Shown: positions 25,979 to 35,908, counted from the first letter of the stretch. The stretch is 64,000 nt of DNA from Trichomonas vaginalis G3 (GCF_026262505.1 NC_067206.1:14318205-14382204), one strand, 5' to 3'. Translations and numbers: made by a program. The notes: generated from the sequence alone by a model not told the origin.

Positions 25979-26563
25979 ATGTACGCTGAGTTTGTTGGAG
26001 AAGACCGTTGGGAAACTTGTTTGTTAGATGAGAAATATGAAATTCACTGTTGTGAGTCATTTGAAGTCAGAAACAAAAAGACAAAAAGAGTTTTAAGCGG
26101 ATGGGAGCGAAATGACGGATATGCTCTTATGGATATGAGTGGAAAAAACTATTTTAAACATATTGTCATTGCAACTCATTTTATACCGAACCCTAACAAT
26201 CTACCCTTTGTAGACCATATAAACCATATAAGAAACGACAATAGACTTGAAAACTTACGCTGGGTCACTTGTTCTGAAAACAATAAGAACAAAGGCAAAT
26301 TTCGAGATATTGTATTCGAATTTGTCGACGAACTAGAAGATGAAGCAATTGAAATTACAGACTATGGCGAGCATACGTTTGAGTTTTACTACTATAGCGA
26401 AGAACAGGACTCTTTCTACTTTTATACCGGCGTAAACTATAGAAAATTACAAGTATGTTTTACTAAGGCAGGCTATGCTTATGTATACGCTAGAGATACA
26501 GATGGAAAATGCGTTAAAATATATCTTAACAAATTCAAGAAGCTATATGGCATACCATTTTAA
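25979..26563 (+). CDS. HNH endonuclease (194 residues)
   Basis: A pre-HNH segment with YEIHCCESFEVRNKKTKRVL is followed by HIVIATHFIPNPN and the core VDHINHIRNDNRLENLRWVT, a textbook HNH_3 motif with the catalytic His of DHIN and the downstream NLRWVT. Residues 110-194 form an extra, unrecognised C-terminal domain rich in Tyr/Phe. Probably a homing-type nuclease or a self-spread cassette inside the Maverick accessory slot. The frame looks whole. Maverick A has a different HNH-like gene in its own accessory block. Confidence 0.8.
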   Translation: MYAEFVGEDRWETCLLDEKYEIHCCESFEVRNKKTKRVLSGWERNDGYALMDMSGKNYFKHIVIATHFIPNPNNLPFVDHINHIRNDNRLENLRWVTCSENNKNKGKFRDIVFEFVDELEDEAIEITDYGEHTFEFYYYSEEQDSFYFYTGVNYRKLQVCFTKAGYAYVYARDTDGKCVKIYLNKFKKLYGIPF

Positions 26564-26600
26564 AACATTTTTTAAAACAGTATATTTTTACATATATTAA

Positions 26601-26847
26601 ATGTTTCAGGTTGAAAAACAAAGAACAAAAGTAGCAGATACAAAACCGTTAGACTATATCTTTACAAATGCCGGTAGGACTATATCAGATGAAGAAATTT
26701 CATCCCGAACCACCTAGTAACAGTTTCTCTGACTTTCAAGTTTGGTTCACAACAAATGGTGTGCAACATATTGTTCCATTGTACTACGACTTTTATCTCG
26801 AATTGTCTTTCATATATAACTACGGAGAAGTGCTGAAAAAGTATTGA
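26601..26847 (+). pseudogene. Small accessory gene of Maverick B (broken)
   Basis: It begins MFQVEKQRTKVADTKPLDYI. Later coding-like sequence includes FQVWFTTNGVQHIVPLYYDF. About one break. No family is recognised. Followed directly by a GGTGA-type palindromic repeat. Confidence 0.4.
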
Positions 26848-26857
26848 AAAATATATT

Positions 26858-27051
26858 TTAGGTGAAGAGGTGAGATTTCACCTCTTTTTTCACCTGTTTT
26901 TTCACCCTCATGAATTTTCATGAATTTCCTTAAGATAGAAAAAAAGTGAGTTAAAATGAGATTTTTATCGTTGTGGTCCGACGGTTAAGCCACAAACGAA
27001 TGTCCGACGTCCCACCAAAAAATATTTTTTATTTTTATTGTAAGAACAGAA
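26858..27051. repeat. GGTGA-type palindromic repeat and KilA-N leader
   Basis: AGGTGAAGAGGTGAGATTTC...TCACC and two further TCACC half-sites, then CATGAATTTTCATGAATTTC. From 26978 to 27010 there is a scrap (ACGGTTAAGCCACAAACGAA) matching 32731-32750, just upstream of the gene start at 32752. The leader TTTTTATTGTAAGAAC precedes ATG 27052. Confidence 0.75.
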
Positions 27052-27714
27052 ATGTCAGTCGAAGCAAAAACGTTCACGAACAAATCTAATGGCGAAACAT
27101 TCACAAAAGGCACTTACAACGGTATTGAAGTCTTACGTAGAGACAAGGATGGTTATATAAATGCAACAAATATGTGTCAGCAGTTTAGGAAAGACTTTAG
27201 AAAGTTGTTGGAAAATAAGTCCTGGGAAGAGTATTATACGGCATTTTGTGAAGAATATACCAACCGCCGGAATTCCGACGGTTGCTTTTTATACAAGGTT
27301 CATGCAGGAATTCCGGATGAAATCAAACAGGTTAGAGGAACGTATGTAGACCCAAGACTTGTAAACTATATAGCAATGTGGGCCTCTCCAAAATATTGTA
27401 TAGCAGTTGGAAAAATTATGGACTCCATAGACAAGAAAGTTCATGAGAAATTAGATGAAGAAGAACTTGAAGATACAGCAGAGAATGCTAAACCTTTGTT
27501 CGAAGAAGAAGTTAGAAAAATGCATGAAAAACAAATAGAACATGAACGTGAGATATGTTCTGGTTATAGAGACTCGCCATACGAACTAGACCAATGGGAA
27601 CAAGAAGATTTAAAGAGAGAATTTAGAGAATATGAACTCGCTAAGATAGCATTAGAAGCTGCAGAAAAGAAGTTAAAAGTTTGGGGTCGTTTTGTACAAA
27701 AATATTGTGAGTAA
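27052..27714 (+). CDS. KilA-N domain DNA-binding protein (220 residues)
   Basis: Residues about 15-130 form a complete KilA-N domain: DKDGYINATNMCQQFRKDFR at the front and GTYVDPRLVNYIAMWASPKY with IAVGKIMDSID at the back. Residues 130-220 are an acidic then helical region with charged heptads. KilA-N proteins of phages, poxviruses and trichomonad Mavericks bind DNA; a repressor or replication-regulator role is plausible. Flanked by GGTGA palindromic repeats, which are candidate binding sites. The coding sequence contains the near-palindrome AACCGCCGGAATTCCGACGG. Confidence 0.88.
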   Translation: MSVEAKTFTNKSNGETFTKGTYNGIEVLRRDKDGYINATNMCQQFRKDFRKLLENKSWEEYYTAFCEEYTNRRNSDGCFLYKVHAGIPDEIKQVRGTYVDPRLVNYIAMWASPKYCIAVGKIMDSIDKKVHEKLDEEELEDTAENAKPLFEEEVRKMHEKQIEHEREICSGYRDSPYELDQWEQEDLKREFREYELAKIALEAAEKKLKVWGRFVQKYCE

Positions 27715-27744
27715 ATGAACCATTTTTTTCGACAAAAATAATGT

Positions 27745-27812
27745 TTAGGTGAAGAGGTGAGATTTCACCTCTTTTTTCACCTGTTTTTTCACCTCATGAA
27801 TTTTCATGAATT
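27745..27812. repeat. GGTGA-type palindromic repeat downstream of KilA-N gene
   Basis: Same unit and orientation as at 26858: AGGTGAAGAGGTGAGATTTC then TCACC half-sites and CATGAATTTTCATGAATTTC. Confidence 0.85.
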
Positions 27813-28095
27813 TCATCGTATATGTTTTGTCAAGACTTCTTCGTATATGTTTTGTCAAGGTTTCATCGTAAATGTTTTGTCATGACTTCATCTTCGTATT
27901 CTTTCACCCGTTGAATTTTGTATAAAAAGCAACCGTCGGAATTCCGGCGGTTGGTATATTCTTCACAAAATGCTTGTTTTGAGGTCGAGCCACTTTTGGC
28001 TCCACCGTATTTTTCAACCAAAACTCATGAATTTTCCCGAAATAAAATAAAGGTAGTCCCACCAAAAAATATTTTTTTATTTTTATTGTAAGAAC
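27813..28095. other. Non-coding gap with 25-bp repeats and inverted KilA-N fragment
   Basis: 27813-27895 holds about three 25-bp units of the TTCGTATATGTTTTGTCAAG type, related to 42525-43475. 27919-27971 is an exact reverse-complement copy of 27241-27294 from inside the KilA-N gene. The leader ending TTTTTATTGTAAGAAC directly precedes the next ATG. Confidence 0.85.
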
Positions 28096-29010
28096 ATGTT
28101 AGCAACAACAGCACCAAACTCGTTAGTCATGAACCCAACTTCAATGTTAGTAGAAATGAAAAGCTTCATTCCTTCTTCATATACTTTCGAAACAGAAATC
28201 CAGAAGATAAAGCAAGAACTTCTCCAAGGAGATTTAGACTGTACCGCAAAAGATGAAACAAATGAACAGTATCTTTATGAAATGCAGGATATTATTGACC
28301 ATCTACCTAAACTTCCTGAAATTCAGCAGCAAAAGCTCACTATTCCTGAATTCGATGAAATAGAAGTCAGACCAACTGACTCAGTAGAAATAAAGAAGTT
28401 CATACGAAAGGTAAACTATGAGTTTCTAGGATTTCATTGCAACCATAAGGTTATGGACAAAGATTGCGACATGGTATATAAGAATGTTTCTGACATATAT
28501 AAATCTGGGGAGTTTAAGACCTACGACAACTTTGTTTCGTTAGTTGCTGAATGTGTATGGCAGATAAGAGATAAAGATAGAAGAGGTAAGGTATGGAACG
28601 AACAAATAAGACCCGCTATGTTTGAGTTAAAGAAAACCATTGACGCCTTAGTCATACTTGCAGGTAAGGTTTCAATGTACAATGCAAAAATGAACCCGCA
28701 ATGTTCAAAATGTAAAGCAGCAATGAGGAAATATAACTACTCCGTCAAAGAGATAGAAAGAATGAGAAACGACTATGCAGATTTAAAGAAAGAAGCAGAA
28801 AAACCAGCAGAAGATAAAATGGACATGTTAGAATTTCTGAACAAAAACTATCCAACAGCAGACGATTTCCTTCTATCTGATGTCAAGAAGAAGTATAAAG
28901 AAACTTTCGGTATCGTTAAAACATTTGACATACTAAAAGAAGAAATAGAAGCTACGAAATTGTTTAGGATTTCAAATATACATCGTACAATTCATGTAAA
29001 ACGCTTGTGA
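28096..29010 (+). CDS. 304-residue accessory protein, twin of 6993-7907
   Basis: Whole and highly similar to the A copy, with conserved Cys/His clusters HCNHKVMDKDC and NPQCSKCK. Changes concentrate near residues 35-45 and at the last 15 residues. Unlike the A copy it is bracketed by GGTGA-type rather than GTTAG-type palindromic repeats. Function unknown; possibly a zinc-binding regulator. Confidence 0.7.
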   Translation: MLATTAPNSLVMNPTSMLVEMKSFIPSSYTFETEIQKIKQELLQGDLDCTAKDETNEQYLYEMQDIIDHLPKLPEIQQQKLTIPEFDEIEVRPTDSVEIKKFIRKVNYEFLGFHCNHKVMDKDCDMVYKNVSDIYKSGEFKTYDNFVSLVAECVWQIRDKDRRGKVWNEQIRPAMFELKKTIDALVILAGKVSMYNAKMNPQCSKCKAAMRKYNYSVKEIERMRNDYADLKKEAEKPAEDKMDMLEFLNKNYPTADDFLLSDVKKKYKETFGIVKTFDILKEEIEATKLFRISNIHRTIHVKRL

Positions 29011-29282
29011 AAAAAGAGGTGAGAAAAGAGGTGAGAAAACGGGTGAAATCTCACCTCTTCACCTAAAATATATTTTTTGCTGAAAAATGACCAAATTTCA
29101 TTATATAACTGTTATGAGTGACGAAGAGAACTTTGACACTTCGTAAAAAAAATCCCTGAAATCATATCTTTTATACAAAATTCAAGAGGTGAAAAAAGAG
29201 GTGAAAAAACAGGTGAAATCTCACCTCTTCACCTAAAATATATTTTTACTGAAAAATGACCAAATTTCATGAATTTTCATAA
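29010..29282. repeat. Two GGTGA-type repeats, reverse orientation
   Basis: 29015-29063 and 29186-29240 read AGGTGAAATCTCACCTCTTC preceded by direct GGTGA half-sites at 12-bp steps. Opposite orientation to the copies at 26858 and 27745, so the 304-residue gene is enclosed by mirrored repeats, as in Maverick A. Confidence 0.85.
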
Positions 29283-29345
29283 GATAGAAAAAATAAAGTT
29301 AGTTTTATTTTTTTTTATTTTTTTATTTTGTATGTAAAGACAGAT

Positions 29346-29735
29346 ATGTCAACATCAGAGAACACAACAACTGCTATCGTTCATGAAGCCATAAATGAAG
29401 AATATGAGTGGGTTCAGTTTAACAAACAACTCCGTCTCATTCGTTCGGTCAAAGATGACATGTACCAAATGCAAAGTATTTTGACAGCATGTTTTGCTCC
29501 AGATACTAAGAAACCACAAGACTGGTTTGAATTAAATAGCACTCATGAACTCCTCAGTGAGTTTGAACATGTAGAACTTAAAAAAATGTACCAAGACAGA
29601 CAAAACTTACCATCACATCTAAAAGGTATATATGTTCATAAGTTCCTAGTTAGTTCAATAGCAATGTGGGCTTCGCCTCGCTATGCTTGGTATATTTACA
29701 GACTTCTTGACGAAGTTGCTGAAAAATACATGTAA
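29346..29735 (+). CDS. KilA-N-like protein (129 residues)
   Basis: The start is ATG 29346 (MSTSENTTTAIVHEAINEEY). Residues about 30-125 resemble KilA-N without the usual DGYINAT front: DWFELNSTHELLSEFEH and LKGIYVHKFLVSSIAMWASP with YAWYIYRLLDEVAE. The leader TTTATTTTGTATGTAAAGAC is identical to that of the next gene, and the first 45 residues are near-identical between the two, so this is a tandem duplicate pair. Confidence 0.7.
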   Translation: MSTSENTTTAIVHEAINEEYEWVQFNKQLRLIRSVKDDMYQMQSILTACFAPDTKKPQDWFELNSTHELLSEFEHVELKKMYQDRQNLPSHLKGIYVHKFLVSSIAMWASPRYAWYIYRLLDEVAEKYM

Positions 29736-29823
29736 AGCGTTTATTTTTGGTCTTTTGTGAAAGTAAGAAAATAACGCTAATTTTATTTTTTTTTATTTTT
29801 TTATTTTGTATGTAAAGACAGAT

Positions 29824-30651
29824 ATGTCAACAACAGAGAACACAACACCTGCTATCGTTCATGAAGCCATAAGTGAAGAATACGAGTACATACAATATAA
29901 CAAACAGTTACGTCTCATTCGTTCGGTCAAAGACGATATGTACCAAATGCAAAGTATTTTGACAGCTCTTCGTTCTACAAAGCAAGCATATCATTGGTTT
30001 GAAAACCAGCAGGCAAAAGAACTTTTAGAAGAATTTCCTCATATGTTTGCGTTCCTCGGAAAACCGAGGAACGAGATTCCGTACGAAAATCGTAAAAATT
30101 TGCCAAATAGTTTGAAAGGATATTATGTTCATAGACTTTTAGTAAATGCTGTAGCAATGTGGGCTTCACCTCGTTACGCTTGTTATATTTTCATGATGTT
30201 AGATGAAATTCATAGACAAGAACGTGAAGAGATGGAAAAGAAACTTCAAGCAAAAGATGAAGTCATTGAAGCAAAAGACAAAAACATACAGAAAAGAATA
30301 CCACGTTCGGTACCAAAAGGAAAGGAAAAGAACTATAAGTATATGATTTACACTGAAGAGATGGAAAATGAAGAAGACAGAGATATGGTTATGTTGCATT
30401 TAGTCAGAAGAAACAACAAAAGCTTTTACGACCTTGCTAAGATTTACAAATCTGACAGAAATTGGTTCTATCGCGAAAACTTACCGATTTCAATGACACC
30501 GAATGAAGATGTGAAACAAATAGTTCAAGATACTTTACCTCAAACACACTATGATATGAAAGGTTGTACAATACTTACCTTCAAAGAAGATTTGCCGCTA
30601 CTGAAAGAAAAAATAACAGAGTATTTTGACAACTTCAAACAAGTAGAGTAA
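29824..30651 (+). CDS. KilA-N protein with C-terminal viral domain (275 residues)
   Basis: Residues 1-125 are a KilA-N-like domain (YHWFENQQAKELLEEFPHMF; LKGYYVHRLLVNAVAMWASP). Residues 130-155 are a coiled coil (REEMEKKLQAKDEVIEAKDK), and residues 165-275 are a compact domain (YKYMIYTEEMENEEDRDMVM; HYDMKGCTILTFKED) in the position of the DUF3627/MSV199-type C-termini of viral KilA-N proteins; that subtype is not certain. Probably a DNA-binding regulator. A scrap of this gene survives in Maverick A at 8107-8152. Confidence 0.75.
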   Translation: MSTTENTTPAIVHEAISEEYEYIQYNKQLRLIRSVKDDMYQMQSILTALRSTKQAYHWFENQQAKELLEEFPHMFAFLGKPRNEIPYENRKNLPNSLKGYYVHRLLVNAVAMWASPRYACYIFMMLDEIHRQEREEMEKKLQAKDEVIEAKDKNIQKRIPRSVPKGKEKNYKYMIYTEEMENEEDRDMVMLHLVRRNNKSFYDLAKIYKSDRNWFYRENLPISMTPNEDVKQIVQDTLPQTHYDMKGCTILTFKEDLPLLKEKITEYFDNFKQVE

Positions 30652-30661
30652 ATTTCAATCT

Positions 30662-30763
30662 TTATTTTTCAAGTTTGACCTTTACATTCTGCCTGAGGAA
30701 GTCTTTAACAAGCTCGTTAATTTCAATTAGATAAATTGCTTCGTCTAGGGGGTCAAGCTCCAT
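30662..30763 (-). CDS. 33-residue relative of the 4998-5372 gene
   Basis: MELDPLDEAIYLIEINELVK matches the N-terminal helix of the protein starting at 5372 in Maverick A. It starts at the left edge of the 21-bp array. Short; may be only a remnant. Confidence 0.45.
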   Translation of the reverse strand: MELDPLDEAIYLIEINELVKDFLRQNVKVKLEK

Positions 30764-32751
30764 ACTGAGTCAGTACAATATTGTACTTTTTCAAGACAAT
30801 GTTGTACTTTTTCAAGACAATGTTGTACTTTTTCAAGACAATGTTGTATAAATTCAGTACAATATTGTACTTTTTCAGAACAATGTTGTATAAATTCAGT
30901 ACAATGTCTCTCAAATTTGAGTACGGCTGTACTTTTTCAGAACAAGTCTTGTACTTTTTCAAGACAATATTGTACTTTTTCAAGACAATGTTGTACTTTT
31001 TCAAGACAATGTTGTACTTTTTCAAGACAATGTTGTACTTTTTCAAGACAATGTTGTACTTTTTCAAGACAATATTGTACTTTTTCAGAACAATGTCTCT
31101 CAAATTTGAGTACAGCTGTACTTTTTCAGAACAAGTCTTGAACTTTTTCAGAACAATGTTGTACTTTTTCAAGACAATGTTGTACTTTTTCAAGACAATG
31201 TTGTACTTTTTCAAGACAATGTTGTACTTTTTCAAGACAATGTTGTACTTTTTCAAGACAATGTTGTACTTTTTCAAGACAATGTTGTATAAATTCAGTA
31301 CAATATTGTACTTTTTCAGAACAATGTTGTATAAATTCAGTACAATGTCTCTCAAATTTGAGTACGGCTGTACTTTTTCAGAACAAGTCTTGTACTTTTT
31401 CAAGACAATGTTGTACTTTTTCAAGACAATGTTGTACTTTTTCAAGACAATATTGTACTTTTTCAGAACAATGTTGTATAAATTCAGTACAATGTCTCTC
31501 AAATTTGAGTACGGCTGTACTTTTTAGAACAAGTCTTGAACTTTTTCAGAACAATGTTGTACTTTTTCAAGACAATGTTGTACTTTTTCAAGACAATGTT
31601 GTACTTTTTCAAGACAATGTTGTACTTTTTCAAGACAATGTTGTATAAATTCAGTACAATATTGTACTTTTTCAGAACAATGTTGTATAAATTCAGTACA
31701 ATGTCTCTCAAATTTGAGTACGGCTGTACTTTTTCAGAACAAGTCTTGTACTTTTTCAAGACAATGTTGTACTTTTTCAAGACAATGTTGTACTTTTTCA
31801 AGACAATGTTGTACTTTTTCAAGACAATGTTGTACTTTTTCAAGACAATGTTGTACTTTTTCAAGACAATGTTGTACTTTTTCAAGACAATATTGTACTT
31901 TTTCAGAACAATGTCTCTCAAATTTGAGTACAGCTGTACTTTTTCAGAACAAGTCTTGAACTTTTTCAGAACAATGTTGTACTTTTTCAAGACAATGTTG
32001 TACTTTTTCAAGACAATGTTGTACTTTTTCAAGACAATGTTGTACTTTTTCAAGACAATGTTGTACTTTTTCAAGACAATGTTGTACTTTTTCAAGACAA
32101 TGTTGTATAAATTCAGTACAATATTGTACTTTTTCAGAACAATGTTGTATAAATTCAGTACAATGTCTCTCAAATTTGAGTACGGCTGTACTTTTTCAGA
32201 ACAAGTCTTGTACTTTTTCAAGACAATGTTGTACTTTTTCAAGACAATGTTGTACTTTTTCAAGACAATGTTGTACTTTTTCAAGACAATATTGTACTTT
32301 TTCAGAACAATGTTGTATAAATTCAGTACAATGTCTCTCAAATTTGAGTACGGCTGTACTTTTTCAGAACAAGTCTTGAACTTTTTCAGAACAATGTTGT
32401 ACTTTTTCAAGACAATGTTGTACTTTTTCAAGACAATGTTGTACTTTTTCAAGACAATGTTGTACTTTTTCAAGACAATGTTGTATAAATTCAGTACAAT
32501 ATTGTACTTTTTCAGAACAATGTTGTATAAATTCAGTACAATGTCTCTCAAATTTGAGTACGGCTGTACTTTTTCAGAACAAGTCTTGTACTTTTTCAAG
32601 ACAATGTTGTACTTTTTCAAGACAATGTTGTACTTTTTCAAGACAATGTTGTACTTTTTCAAGACAATGTTGTACTTTTTCAAGACAATATTGTACTTTT
32701 TCAAGACAATATTATATTGTTTCAGAACAAAGACGGTTAAGACACAAACGA
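30764..32751. repeat. 21-bp tandem array (about 93 units) in a divergent intergenic slot
   Basis: The dominant unit is TTGTACTTTTTCAAGACAATG (21 bp) with variants TATAAATTCAGTACAATATTG and a marker containing CTCAAATTTGAG. Marker copies start at 30910, 31099, 31351, 31498, 31707, 31917, 32169, 32337 and 32547. The spacings are 189, 252, 147, 209, 210, 252, 168 and 210, all multiples of 21 but one, which is off by a single base. The long frames through it on both strands (YFFKTML, YNIVLKK) are a by-product of a 21-bp unit without stops. It lies between divergent starts at 30763 and 32752. Confidence 0.93.
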
Positions 32752-32898
32752 ATGTCCGACGTTCCTCTTCCTGAATGTCTTCCAAAGCCAGAAGAACCGA
32801 CAGCCCCAGCACCACAACAGACTAAGACTCAAACACTTACATTTTTCAAGCTTGACTTTTTACAATTTGAACTTTGTTCGCGTAGATGTGAATTCTGA
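32752..32898 (+). pseudogene. Remnant related to the 5598-6188 gene
   Basis: MSDVPLPECLPKPEEPTAPA matches the start of the Pro/Gln-rich protein of Maverick A; it then runs into the 3' end of the ATPase locus. Broken. Confidence 0.55.
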
Positions 32899-33721
32899 AA
32901 GAAGTATGAGGGTCTTGTATGACTTTGTACTTCTCCCATAGTTCATGTCTGTCAAACTTACCTGCCATGGACTCTTTCATAAGTTCCATGAAATCGTCTT
33001 CGGACAATCCTGGGAAAGTACAATGTCAGTAAGTATTCTCTTTACATCCTTACTTAAACTCTTTGCTGTCTGTACACAAATGACAACTGAAATGTTAAAG
33101 TGTCTGAGCTTCTTAAGAATTCGACACATATCTTGTTCTCTGTTCTTTAACAAAGGATGAGAAGCAAAGTCATCTAAGATAAGAAGACATCTATGAGGGT
33201 ACGTTTTCCAATCGTAAGATTGCAATTTCTTCGAAATGTATTCTATCTCTTTCTGTTTGTTTCTGAAGTGTTTCTTCTCTAATATTCTCTGCATTTCCTC
33301 ATTTGGGTCTTTAAACTTCGAATTGACATACTCATTTATAGCATTGTACTTCAAAACTCTTCTTTGGTACTTCTTTATCCAATCTAACAACTCAGAGTCT
33401 TTTATACATACTAACTTAGACTTCTTTATAATATCTTTGAACGAATTGACGGTTTGGTCAAATTGACCAGAAGTACTACAAATAACAACTAACTCATAGA
33501 ATGGGTTCTTCTCATCTAGTTCTTGTTGTTGTGCAGCCATTTTAAGATAAGTGAAAGTCTTACCCGACCCAGGTGGTGCGATTAGACCTGTTATACCATT
33601 CTGAGCAAATAAGAACTTGTCATGTATAGGCTTTATCTGAGCATTTTCTAACTTTCCTCTTGTTCTTCTTCAAAACATTCTCAAATTTCTTGTCAATGTC
33701 AGCAAACTTTTTTTCTAACAT
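32846..33721 (-). pseudogene. Packaging ATPase of Maverick B (broken)
   Basis: Counterpart of 8193-9065, with Walker A (APPGSGKT) and Walker B (CLLILDDFA) regions both present. Broken, about two breaks. Divergent from 33757 across the same AT-rich gap as in Maverick A. Confidence 0.8.
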
Positions 33722-33756
33722 ATTTTTAGAAAAATTAAAATTTTTATCTTTTGAAA

Positions 33757-34206
33757 ATGTCTAGCGATTTCGCTATCTATATTCGAGACAAACTTTTCGA
33801 CAGCAAAACATCTGTAGACCATAAAATCTTACATAGTGTAAACAAGAAAGGTGAATTTGTTCTAAAGTTCTGTTTCTGGGAATATGACAAGAACCATAAA
33901 ACATTACAAAGAGCAGTCTTAAAATTTGTCAATGACAGACTTGTTGACAGAGATGACGCCGATTGGAAAGATGAAGTCCAACAAAAGTTCTTAGAATGCA
34001 AAGAAGACACATGCGCTGTTCTTGAAGATGAAATAGAAAACAGAATAGAAGAGCTATTAAAGGACAAAGAACTTTTACATAAATATGGTTCTGAGAAATT
34101 TGACATAACTCCACCAGAAAAGAAGAAGAAGAGAGAAAAGAAAGAAAAGAAAGTAGAAGAAGAGAAGAAAGAACCAGAGCCAGAGAAGAAGAAATTTGAC
34201 ATGTAA
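33757..34206 (+). CDS. Charged virion-block protein, twin of 9102-9554
   Basis: 149 residues, differing from the A copy by a Gly/Asp change (CKEDTCAVLEDE) and one Lys fewer in the basic tail. Whole. Unknown function, kept beside the ATPase in both Mavericks. Confidence 0.65.
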   Translation: MSSDFAIYIRDKLFDSKTSVDHKILHSVNKKGEFVLKFCFWEYDKNHKTLQRAVLKFVNDRLVDRDDADWKDEVQQKFLECKEDTCAVLEDEIENRIEELLKDKELLHKYGSEKFDITPPEKKKKREKKEKKVEEEKKEPEPEKKKFDM

Positions 34207-34222
34207 AAATAAAATTTTATTT

Positions 34223-34642
34223 TTAGAACATTTCTGGGTCAATGTCAATGTTCTCTTCCTCTTTAGGAGCAAACACTGGCTTAGACTCTAAAATCTTTTT
34301 ACCCAATTTACCTTGAACTTCAACTATCTTAGACTCATAATATTCATAGTCGTCTGCTTTCTTTGGTTCATAAGGTATAACAAGTTTGTATGCTTTGCCT
34401 TCTTTAAGGTTTGAAAACCTTCTGTCAAAATTTTCCTTGACTGTTAACAAACCTTCTATGTCTAAGTCTTCAAATTTCGCACCATTTTTAGTCACAATAG
34501 CAAACTTAACTGGTTCGATGTTCCAAACTTTGTCAAATGTAGACTTTTCAAAATGGTAGAAGTAAACATTCAAATAAGCGAATGGGTCTAGTTCTTCTTT
34601 AAGTCCTGACATATATTTGTTGACTGAAATATATTTCGTCAT
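34223..34642 (-). CDS. 139-residue virion-block protein, twin of 9571-9990
   Basis: Identical to the A copy except Thr to Ala near residue 22. Beta-rich body with an acidic tail. Whole. A single-strand DNA-binding role is a guess based on the acidic tail and the adjoining helicase. Confidence 0.6.
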   Translation of the reverse strand: MTKYISVNKYMSGLKEELDPFAYLNVYFYHFEKSTFDKVWNIEPVKFAIVTKNGAKFEDLDIEGLLTVKENFDRRFSNLKEGKAYKLVIPYEPKKADDYEYYESKIVEVQGKLGKKILESKPVFAPKEEENIDIDPEMF

Positions 34643-34677
34643 CTTTTCTATCGGATAAAAAAATATTTTTTAAAAAT

Positions 34678-35908
34678 TTACTCAGAAAAATTTTTCTTTG
34701 TATATACGCCGTTCTGAACATCTAAAAGACTTTTGACATTTGCCAAGAATGTTCGTTTAGAAGCTGCCATATAACCATATTCTTGACAATACTGTTTATA
34801 CGAATCGTACAATGACCTTTCATCTAAACACTCAAAGTTAGTCTCATCTATAAACAGTTCATATACACTCTTGTTTGCTTCTAACAATGTTTGTCTTTCT
34901 TCGGTATGTGGAATTTGTCTTGGATTGAACTTAGAAATATCTAATGTCATGAAATATGAGAACAAGTGGTTGTAAAAGTTAGGTGTCAAAGTTTCTGCTA
35001 AGTCGTCAAAATATTCTGTATCTTGCATATGAGAATCTGACGTTCTGACAACTACATATCTTCTGTCAGAACTTTCTAACTTCATCGGAACGGCATTGTT
35101 TGAAACCATGATGAAATTTGCAACATTTTCACAAACTCTTTGGTCTTTATATTTTCTTTCAACAACTCCAACTTTGTCTGTTATAAGACTCTTCAAAGCA
35201 TCTGAGTTTAAAACCTTTGTTGTATCTATACTTTGAAGTTCGTTACATACTATAAGTTTCATATTCTCTATTGAAGAGTTAAATTTACCGCAGATGTTTT
35301 CTAAGTTTGTCATATTCGGATTCGAATAGCCCTCTAACAGTTTGCACAAAATATCTGTAAAGAAAGTATTCTTACCAGTTCCTTGTTTTCCAATTATAAT
35401 GAGAGCAGTTTCATTTTTAGCACTTGGATGTTGTAAGATGTTTGCAAACCAACATAAGATATACTCATAGACTCTTTCGTTTCCATTGCATATAATTTCT
35501 TTGACATGGTCTAACCAAGCTTCTATAACATTTTCTTTCCATTCTACTTGTTCATATTTATATCCAGTGAAGATAGAATAGAAGTTTGGAGATGGTGTAT
35601 AGAACTTTATACGAACTGAAAAATCTTCTAACTTTGACAATAAGATATCCCAAGCATCTAACATCTTCATGCCAACTTGTACGACTTTTATTTTCTTAAG
35701 TTTTGTCTACATTCTTGTTCTGAAACTATTGTCGCTCTTGGTTTGTTAAAGACAACATCCCATTCTTTCATGACATAACATTCTGGGGCAGAGTCAACAT
35801 AAATGACTAAACGTTTCAAATTCTCGACTGCTTTGTTATAGTCTCTAAATGGACACATATTTCTGAAGCTTGGAAGTCATAAAAATCTGAAACATCTATT
35901 CTGTACAT
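34678..35908 (-). pseudogene. D5-like SF3 helicase of Maverick B (broken)
   Basis: P-loop IIIGKQGTGKNTFF, Walker B-like LIVCNELQS, motif C NFIMVSNNAVP and SDRRYVVV are all visible in one long frame of about 330 residues. The upstream part (MYRIDVSDF...) lies in the same position as in A. Broken, about two breaks. Confidence 0.78.

Noticed and set aside
30764-32751. CRISPR-like array
   Set aside because: Units are contiguous with no unique spacers, and the setting is a eukaryotic Maverick with no cas-like gene.
30753-32815. Long open frames on both strands through the 21-bp array (heptapeptide repeats YFFKTML and YNIVLKK)
   Set aside because: They follow automatically from a 21-bp stop-free unit; the peptides have no other support, and the frames run into antisense of real genes.
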